DNA from: Tigriopus japonicus
Taxonomy: Eukaryota; Arthropoda; Copepoda; Harpacticoida; Harpacticidae
Assembly (NCBI GenBank): GCA_010645155.1
Contig: CM021315.1
Span: forward strand, 7,626,415-7,690,414
DNA: 64,000 nt
Reading direction: 5' to 3'
Positions 55,341 through 64,000 of this stretch are shown piece by piece (the stretch's first letter is position 1; every line of letters starts with the position of its first letter). Under the pieces are notes generated by a model. It was not told the origin of the DNA, ran no database searches, and worked only from the letters and a program-made list of their open reading frames with translations. Made by a program: the position numbers and the translations under genes.

Positions 55341-56994
55341 AGCGTGGGCGATTTCTTGCTCTTTTCAAAACCGTCACCCTGTTTCCGATCACGCCATCTT
55401 GAATCTCGCTCCGTCCGCTTCAGACGTGCGTGATTACTTCGCTAATCGAATCGTCGAAAATCTCATCCATCCGTGGTTGCATCGCCCTAGAATTGATTTC
55501 AAATTCATCCGGAACGTCCCTAGCGTCTATTCAGTGTGAGTTACGCCCTTCCTGTGGGCGAGGAACGCCCCTAGGAGAGCTTGTAAGCAGCGTGGCCTCC
55601 CTCTAAAATCCTCGAGGATCATCATCCAAAGTCAACTCCTACTCATCCATCAGCACTTCTTTGTGTGTGGCTCTTCCAGCCTCACGCTCACGTTTCTGTC
55701 CAGCCCGCCTATTAGTTGGTGGGTGGCTCTCCGTGTTTTGGGCGTGAGCTTGGGTCGGCTCTTCGCCTGGAACTCTTAAAACACGCCCAGGATCTGCTTG
55801 TCTGTTGAACCCACGTGGGTTGGTTAACTTGGGAACTCGAGGGAACAGACTATACTACTCTCTCTTATCACATGGACAGTTAAGGGCTCGACTGACTGGC
55901 TAATAATGTATCGATGATTGCGGCTTTTGTCAATTTGGACTGTTCCTGTAGTTGAATGAATCTCTAAACCCTGTTATTACTATTGTAAGGGCTTGAGCTT
56001 CGGGGTGCTTAGTTGGCGATAGCCTACAGACAGTCCTGCTTCTAAATTGACCACGCAAAGTTAATTTCAAACTCACCCGTTTCTTGTTTTAAGCCGAAAG
56101 TAACTCCTTTTTAATCATCGATGAATTCCAGCGGGCTCTTGGGATTGATTAGTTACTCGTAAGTGTCACCGGGAGTTTGTTTGGCGGCATTGCTAGCTCA
56201 TCACCTCGAAGCAAAGGCTCACGTTTCTTTATGAAGCGATCCCGATTGCCTTTGTTATCGTCTACCGTCGCCTTGAATCGAAAATAAAAGCTCCAGAGCA
56301 CCGAAAACATGTCGGTGATCAACTTTCTTTCAAACAGCAAGGCCTTTGTTTGAGCCTTGTGGAAGTGAAGGAGGTTCCAGAGAAAGAGAGAGACGGGTTT
56401 TTGGACTGGGGGTGAGCTAGTATCGAGCAGTCTGTTCCAAGTCTCGAGAAAGACAAAGATTATGGGTGCACCGCACAGAGTTTCAGGCGCCATCAACGTC
56501 CCATGTCTTCTTGAGGTGGGATTGGTTACGAATCTGGATCTGCCGCAAGAAGCACTGAGCGTTGACACACACACACACACACAAATCCGTGGAGGGGAAA
56601 CACATTTCTAATATCTATCTTGAGAATAGGGAACTTCAGGGAAGGCATCAACTACAACACGCCTCCTTTACTAATCAATTTGATCAACTAACAGTTATTA
56701 GGAACAATTTAACTTTCTTAGAGGTGAACCTCAATTATTGTCTGGTCCCAACTATGACCGGAAAATGACATCCTTAAGTTCTGGTCTGAAGTCGAATGTC
56801 ACGGCCTGATACCATTTGATGATTGCGCTAATTCATGGTCTGACGCACACAAAATCAAACATGGTGGTCAAATACTCTCTATTCTCATGGGTAGATCTTA
56901 GGGAAGTTTTCTAATCTCTCATGGTGATCCTTGTTGATGCATTGCCGAGGCAATGGGATTCCACGCCATAATTTATTTTGTCACAGGTTTTCAG
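55341..56994. promoter_or_regulatory. Promoter and leader region of the DDX5-like gene
   Basis: A GC-richer block at about 55360-55800 contains a possible first-exon donor (CAGT|GTGAGT at about 55535). An (AC)n repeat lies at 56564-56582. A 143-codon minus frame (56149-56580) has no recognisable content. No coding exon could be defined. Confidence 0.35.
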
Positions 56995-57117
56995 GGGGCC
57001 GATGATTGGTATCGCGTCCTCCTGGATTCTGGCTCAATCAATTCCTTGCTCACTCACGGTACAGTATTTAAGTTCCTTGGCCGTCCTCTCTCACTCGCTT
57101 GGTGGAGGAAACTCGAG
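56995..57117 (+). other. Probable 5' UTR exon of the DDX5-like gene
   Basis: The acceptor GTTTTCAG|GGGG at 56994 and the donor CTCGAG|GTAAGG at 57117 define a 123-bp exon. The following 144-bp intron ends exactly at the ATG (TTCAG|ATG). The exon has no in-frame ATG of its own, so it is most simply leader. Confidence 0.5.
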
Positions 57118-57243
57118 GTAAGGTTTGGAAGTCATTCCATTCGTCCTTGTTCTTGCGGCCCGGGATTTAAATGCTGTAGTGACTGACCTTTTACTTTTGA
57201 CACCCATACTCGTAACATGACCTTAGCTTGAACCATGTACTAA

Positions 57244-58902
<1,659 letters not shown>

Positions 58903-59706
58903 ATTCTAGGAACTTGACCTGTTCTAGAAGCATTTATCGTTGTTTGTCATGTCCACTCAACCCTATATTTCACTTTGTCTCGTATGTACTAATGCCAATT
59001 TTCAAAAAAAAAAAAAGTAAAGCTAAGAACCCCTAAGACTTGTTCGCTTCTTTTTTTATAATTTGAGTATAAAATCAGACACTTCAATGGAGGCAGGATA
59101 GTGAAATATATAATTTGAGCTTAAAAATTAGACAAGACACTTCAATGGAGGCAGGAGAGGGGGCACATTCGTCTTGATCTTGTTTCCGAAACTTCCTGTC
59201 TCATCTCATTTAAATGACACCTTATCTTTAACAAACGACTGTTGGTTGAAGGAAAGAAGGAAAATCGAGTTAAAGAATAATTGAAGTACTTGCGATGCAA
59301 TTCACAATATTTCTCACGACAGTCTGCCACTGTTACCAATTTCGAAACCTTGGTTCTTACGAACGGAGAAACGTATGCTTAAATACAGTAAATGACCCCT
59401 AAATGCCTCTCATATCAATCTAATGAAATCAAAATCATCTAATTCTCTATCTCTAAAAATAAACAGCTGAACGCCTGAGCGGAGGTTTGTGTTACGTTTT
59501 CATTGCAAAAGACGAATAAAAATACGTACGAAATACGTTTTTATTTTAGTGACATAAATGCCAATGTTCATTAGATAACTTCACTGAGTTCAAATCGTTT
59601 GCTATTCGGGAATACATTTTAGGTTAGTCAACTTTTTAATGAGACATTTATAAAATCCATGGAAGCTCTTGGTTTAATGTGAACCAGACAGTCTTCATTC
59701 CGTAGC
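58903..59706. other. 3' region between convergent DDX5-like and CUB genes
   Basis: Contains the DDX5-like 3' UTR with an A run at 59004-59016. AATAAA occurs at about 59458 and 59515. The CUB gene on the minus strand ends at 59707. Confidence 0.5.
59057..59156 (+). repeat. Local tandem duplication of about 50 bp
   Basis: TATAATTTGAG followed by ACACTTCAATGGAGGCAGGA occurs twice (59057-59099 and 59108-59155), the second copy carrying a small insertion. Confidence 0.8.
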
Positions 59707-62435
59707 TCAGCAATTGCCGTTCATGAAGTATTTGATGCGGAATCCTCGTTGAGGCTCATCCGCATCAGGATCGGCCTCATCTTGTGTCTCGTAAGTATCC
59801 GAGAGAAAAGTCAGTTGGAAAGGGACACGTTGACCTGAAATCAATCGTGCAGTTAAATCAGCCTAAAATTGGATTTTGGATTTATTTCTTCTCTCTAAAG
59901 ACTCTTACTGCACACTGTTTTCGCCTCGTCATAGACGTCCGAGAAGGTGTTGTCATCGGCTCCACAGAACTCACTCTCTTCCGCAAATATCTTCTCTCCG
60001 TCTTGATCAAAGTAAAACAGGGATGGAATAATGAGACAATCGCCTCCCTCGTTTGCATCAGTACCATCATCGCCATATCTAGAATGAATCAATGTGTTGA
60101 ACATTTCTTGAAGGGTTTGGTAATCCTACTCTCGACAACTTTACCCGCAGCATTGATCGTTGATGTCGCCGGCTCCCGAAACTCTCATGTCTTTCTTCGA
60201 CTCATAGTAATAACAAATTTCACACTCATTAATTTCCCGACTGGAAGCAAAGGTTTTCGAATATGGCGATAAAAGTATGAATGTTAGATAAATTTCCTTC
60301 ATTTATAACTAACCGAATGCACACTTTTTGCCGTTGATCAGCCAGATGTTGATCTTGCTTAAAGTTGAACGATTGGATGGTTCCTTCGTCTTCACCAAAG
60401 AGATATTGTAAGCATCCGGATGGGGCTAGATTCTCGTAGTTGCATTCATATTGAGAAATCCTAATACTCCATTCAGCGTCCGTTCCACTTCCCAAGTCGA
60501 AAATCAGATCCACACATTCCGAAGCGAAATTTACGTACACTACATGGACGAATAATCTCATAAGTCAAATCGCACTAACAAAAACCAAGCTTTCATGATT
60601 ATTGATTACTATGTTCGCCTCCGTTTTCGCCACAAATAACGGGTGGAGTGGTTCCCCCGGGATTCACCACGGAAAACGTATCTTTGTTGCAAATTCCGGT
60701 GGTGGCCATGTCTTCACCCAAGAAGACGGCTCCTACCACATCCGTGGGCGGTTTGGGTCCGGCGATGGCAAAGGAGAAGAAATCGAGTCTAGAAAATATG
60801 TAAATCTATGTATACGAAAACAGCACACAGTTTTACTTGTGAAAAAAGCTTCAAGAATCGATCCTTCTCTATGAGTATATTATATGAAAGATGATGTAAA
60901 TCGAGTGATCTTTTGATTTATGGGTCGGATGTTGGTCTGATAATGGAGGAACTTGGCGAGTAAACATCTTTCGTCTCGTTCAGATATTCTTGTTGTCATC
61001 ATGAAGTCTTCTAACAAGACTGGGAAATCGAAAAAGAATCCTTGAATTATTTTTTGCATTCCAGAATACTTCATCATAGTTTGGACTCACTATCTTGTGA
61101 TATGAAATGTGAAAGCTAAATATCTAAAGAAACAAAAAAAGTCATAAAAATAACTGTAATAAGCAATACAATTATTATATAATATCTAGATATATCTGCT
61201 AGAAGCTACGTAAATGGAAATTGTTTTCATTCTTCCACAACTCATGAATGTTCTTGGTTTACCTTCTTAACATTGATTTCCCACGAAAATCGTGCTTCGT
61301 CGCATTTGAGAGAGATGGCATTTTGACGAATAAAAGATTTAAGAAGTAAAGTGAAAGCATTGGTGGATTTATGTCAGTTGGTGTGTTCTAAAAGCCACTA
61401 GTATGTACATTACTGCTGGAAAAGTATTGGAAAAAGTACATGAGGTGCGTTTTCAACGAGAAAAGAACAGCAGGAAAATTTTTGAGACAGTTCTTGAAAA
61501 TGTTTAAGGTGTTGTTACATGACACGTTTTATGTCGCAGTTCAATATTAACTGAGAAGTGGCAGATACCCATTTTTCCACTGACTTGAAAGAAGGTCTCT
61601 GCTAGAGGTTGTGAGGTTGCACATCAATGATGTCAAAGTTCGTCTAGAAGTGAGATGTAAAACTTGACAAACCAATTTAAGCATCATCATAAGGTCAAAT
61701 TCCCAAAACAACATGCTGTCATGTACTGTGCATAAATATACTCTATCAACTAACCTTCTGTTCGTTATTTACCCTAATCAAGGACTCTTGCAAAAAAAAC
61801 ATTTGTGCCTCCTTGCTTTAGATTCCTAACATTACACTTTACAACTTAGACTTGGAGCTTACCTCAGCTGGCAAATATTCTCGTTGGTCTTACAAATTTT
61901 ACTCCGGCAGGTTCCAGCATTGGTTTTGGATGGAGATTCGAAATAAGTGGCGTTCTCGTTGGTCATTGAGTCGCAACCGAGGTTAACTGCAAATCATGAT
62001 TTCAGTACAAAGGAAAAAATGAGGGTTTGATCTAAATGGCAATGCGCTTACATGTGCAACAAACTCCAAATCCTCCTGCACACGGTCCAGAATTGGTTCC
62101 ATCTTTGGCCTCACATTCAGCGGCTATTAAAAGTATCATTGGTTCGAAGAAGGTGGACTACATGAATAATTGTTTAAGATAAATACCCGTGTAACAAGTT
62201 CCATTACGAACCTCGTCTCCGGAACAAGGTTCGTTGGGGAATTTCACGATTTGAAACATAGACACTAATTGGGTAGAAAACAGAGTGATGAGATAGTTTC
62301 AGAATGGGTTGCTTGAGGCAAAATCTTCAAAAGCTTACGTGTTTTTGCTTGTCGACTGCTTTCATCGGCATGACAGAACAAAGCCCAAGCAAGAGCGATA
62401 AAAATCAAAGTCCACCCTGATGATTTGGACATCAT
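59707..62435 (-). CDS. Secreted cysteine-rich CUB-domain protein (nine exons)
   Basis: Minus-strand exons are 62435-62339, 62264-62187, 62123-62052, 61986-61863, 60788-60610, 60539-60314, 60240-60145, 60078-59909 and 59834-59707. All splice phases match and together give 389 residues. MMSKSSGWTLIFIALAWALF begins a signal peptide. A short Cys module follows (GTCYTAAECEAKDG and GPCAGGFGVCC). Then comes a first CUB-like region (NLGCDSMTNENATYF, KTNENICQLRLDFFSFAIAGP) and a second (YVNFASECVDLIFDLGSG, APSGCLQYLFGEDEGTIQSF). The protein ends in a Cys-rich C-part (ECEICYYYES, DQCCG, EFCGADDN) and NGNC. This layout is common in large arthropod families of secreted proteins with unknown ligands. Most introns are 50-100 bp; the fourth is 1,074 bp (60789-61862). 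The gene faces a related one at 63126. Confidence 0.85.
61555..61665 (+). repeat. Dispersed repeat, copy 2 (inside CUB gene intron)
   Basis: Contains TAGAGGTTGTGAGGTTG and GATGTCAAAGTTC, matching 48241-48335 in order and orientation. Confidence 0.55.
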
Positions 62436-63125
62436 TTTTGGTTTTCAGTGAATCTCTTCTTGAGAAGCTCGATTCCAAACTGAACCAAAGATCCATCACT
62501 TTTCCTTAAAGGTTACATTACACCTCAATCCACGTGATACATGCGTTTCCTCGAGGCCAATAGAACAGATTCCGTTTGGTTTCATGGACGACTCGAACCT
62601 GGACGATGCAATTTCATTTCTCACCTTAGTTCTAAAGTCTCTCAGGTTTCTCTAAATGGTAAAGTTATCTTGTTCATAAAACAAAAACAAAAAACCATTC
62701 ATTCAATCACGTTGTAAAACGATGGCTAAAGGATGCTAAATGATTCTCCAGACAAGTGAGACGAGAAGAAATCGTCATATTTTGATGGAATTCACAACTT
62801 TCTAACAAATACCAAAGAACAAACCTCATTCTACCCTGGACCCTGTAAAGGAATTCTTACTGATTCAAAAGTCTTACCTGGATATTGCCAGTCCACGCTT
62901 TGGTTATCAAACACTTGACAAACTGTTAGCATCTTTTGTTTTTTCAATTGGTTAACACGTAACACGTTTCTCTTGGTTCATGAGTCGATTTGTACCTTTA
63001 TGGTTGATCTCTCATCGCTTTTGGCACCATTCCATTTCCGATCGTCTTTGGGTGAGGTTTGGAAAAACTTATGGTTTTTTCTTGGCATAGCCTGTATTTT
63101 AAACTTAGTCATTTTTTAGTAGAAC
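62436..63125. promoter_or_regulatory. Shared divergent promoter region of the two CUB genes
   Basis: 690 bp separate the two start codons, which point away from each other. No TATA box, initiator or obvious repeated operator-like motif is seen. Co-regulation of the related neighbours is a reasonable inference from the arrangement only. Confidence 0.45.
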
Positions 63126-63966
63126 ATGAAGATTCTTGTGTCCTTTTTGGTGACATTCCTCGTCCTTGAGGTCTGCTTGGCTCGTGGAGGCCGAAGAGGA
63201 GGCTCAAAAACTGAGGCCAATTCCACTGAGACTCAAAGTTCTCGAACGGGAAGATGTGAGTTTTTCGACTTTTTCATTCTTTGAATTAATGTTGGACCGA
63301 AAGCAAATTTCACTGACCTTGTGATTTCGCGTTTGGATTGCATTACTGAAACTAAACGTGGACAAGCACAATAAATGATGGAGTTAACTTCCTTGTTTCC
63401 TGTTGAAAAAAATTACCAAGATGTACATTTCGGCTATATATTTTCTCGGTCGACCATTGCCTTCCAATGTCAACCACATCTTCTACCAATCGAAATTCTT
63501 AAAAGGTGCTTCTTCTCTTTGCAGTATTCTCGCTTTTCAGCGTTGTTTCCTTTCAAAACGATATCTGCAATACTGACAGCGCCGTCAGTGGGTGAGCCAA
63601 AGACATCGATCTATTCTACACTTTAACGAATGCTTTTAAACTTTAATTTCATTATATTTTATTTTAGCGGTTCCACATCTCGCCGCACAGGAACATGTTA
63701 CACCAAAGGGGAATGTGAATCCAGAGGTGGTCGAGCGTCTGGAAGCTGTGCATCTGGGTATCGAAACATTTATTACATGAAGCTTGGGTAAAAGCCGATT
63801 TTTATTGGCCCATTTAATTTTAGGTTCGGCGTGTGCTGCCTCTTCACTTCGACGGAATGTGGAGCGACCATTACAAACAACAACACATACGTTCGGAATC
63901 CTGGTTTCCCCAACGAAGTGGATGACCCAAGTGATTGCACCTATCAAGTGGAAAGAGTTGAAGAGG
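63126..63966 (+). CDS. Secreted cysteine-rich CUB-domain protein, 5' part (runs off window)
   Basis: Exons 63126-63255, 63525-63591, 63668-63757 and 63824-63966 have matching phases and encode the first 143 residues; the last donor is GAAGAGG|GTAAGT. MKILVSFLVTFLVLEVCLA is a signal peptide. A Gly/Arg/Ser-rich linker follows (ARGGRRGGSK, SSRTGR). Then comes a region resembling the divergent neighbour: SLFSVVSFQNDIC, GTCYTKGECESRGG, SGSCASGFGVCCLF and the start of a CUB domain (TNNNTYVRNPGFPNEVDDPS). The GTCYT...GFGVCC block is shared with the gene at 59707-62435, so the two are probably products of an inverted duplication. The rest of the CUB domain lies beyond the window. Confidence 0.85.
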
Positions 63967-64000
63967 GTAAGTGAAGAAGGTGCATCGAGAACCAAAGAGC

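Noticed and set aside
56953..57186. N-terminal coding extension of the DDX5-like protein
   Set aside because: The frame joins in phase, but the exon 56995-57117 has no ATG after its acceptor and does not resemble p68 N-termini, so it is treated as leader.
59784..60272. 162-codon plus-strand frame
   Set aside because: Antisense to exons 7-9 of the CUB gene and crosses their introns.
60602..60874. 90-codon plus-strand frame
   Set aside because: Antisense to exon 5 of the CUB gene, where all splice phases support the minus strand.

Overview
The window reads as nuclear DNA of an invertebrate animal, most likely an arthropod and plausibly a copepod crustacean. The reasons are spliced genes with very short introns (57-81 bp is common) beside a few of 1-2 kb, an animal-type alternative oxidase, two arthropod-style secreted cysteine-rich CUB genes, many TTAGG-like stretches, and dense non-autonomous DNA transposons. 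Codon use inside genes is GC-biased at third positions while intergenic DNA is AT-rich. The species cannot be fixed from sequence alone.

Layout. 1-7.4 kb: the 3' end of a non-LTR retrotransposon followed by repeat-rich DNA, including a foldback transposon (4483-5635) with a hAT-type MITE nested in it. 7.4-13 kb: a three-exon alternative oxidase gene (+) converges on a very large single-exon gene (-) encoding about 1,090 residues of coiled coil followed by a C1q domain. 13-28.6 kb: gene-poor DNA with one SWIM/zinc-finger gene (-), a tRNA-derived SINE, a 32-bp minisatellite of about 34 copies, TTAGG-like arrays inside a transposon-like cassette, and a 1.1 kb hAT-like element. 28.6-33.3 kb: an ADP/ATP carrier (two exons, a hAT MITE in its intron) and a mu-class-like glutathione S-transferase (two exons, 2.2 kb intron). 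33.3-43.8 kb: a long stretch rich in simple repeats with no confident gene except a Ser/Thr-rich exon at its right end. 44.7-45.3 kb: a small ER-resident MZB1/canopy-like gene (-). 45.4-55.4 kb: AT-rich repeats, including another hAT-like element. 55.4-59 kb: a DDX5/p68-type RNA helicase (+). 59.7-64 kb: two CUB-domain secreted protein genes arranged head to head, the right one running off the window.

The genes do not form a pathway. AOX and the ADP/ATP carrier are both inner-mitochondrial-membrane proteins of energy metabolism, GST is cytosolic detoxification, the MZB1-like protein is an ER cofactor candidate, DDX5 is nuclear RNA metabolism, and the CUB pair is secreted. I found no clear new multi-gene system. 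The most unusual items are the leaderless coiled-coil/C1q giant, the transposon-bounded TTAGG-like array, the all-frame-open minisatellite, the foldback element with a duplicated terminus, and a palindromic array of GGTCAC-type motifs.

Exon boundaries were placed by hand from GT/AG sites, reading phase and family similarity. No alignment or expression data were available.
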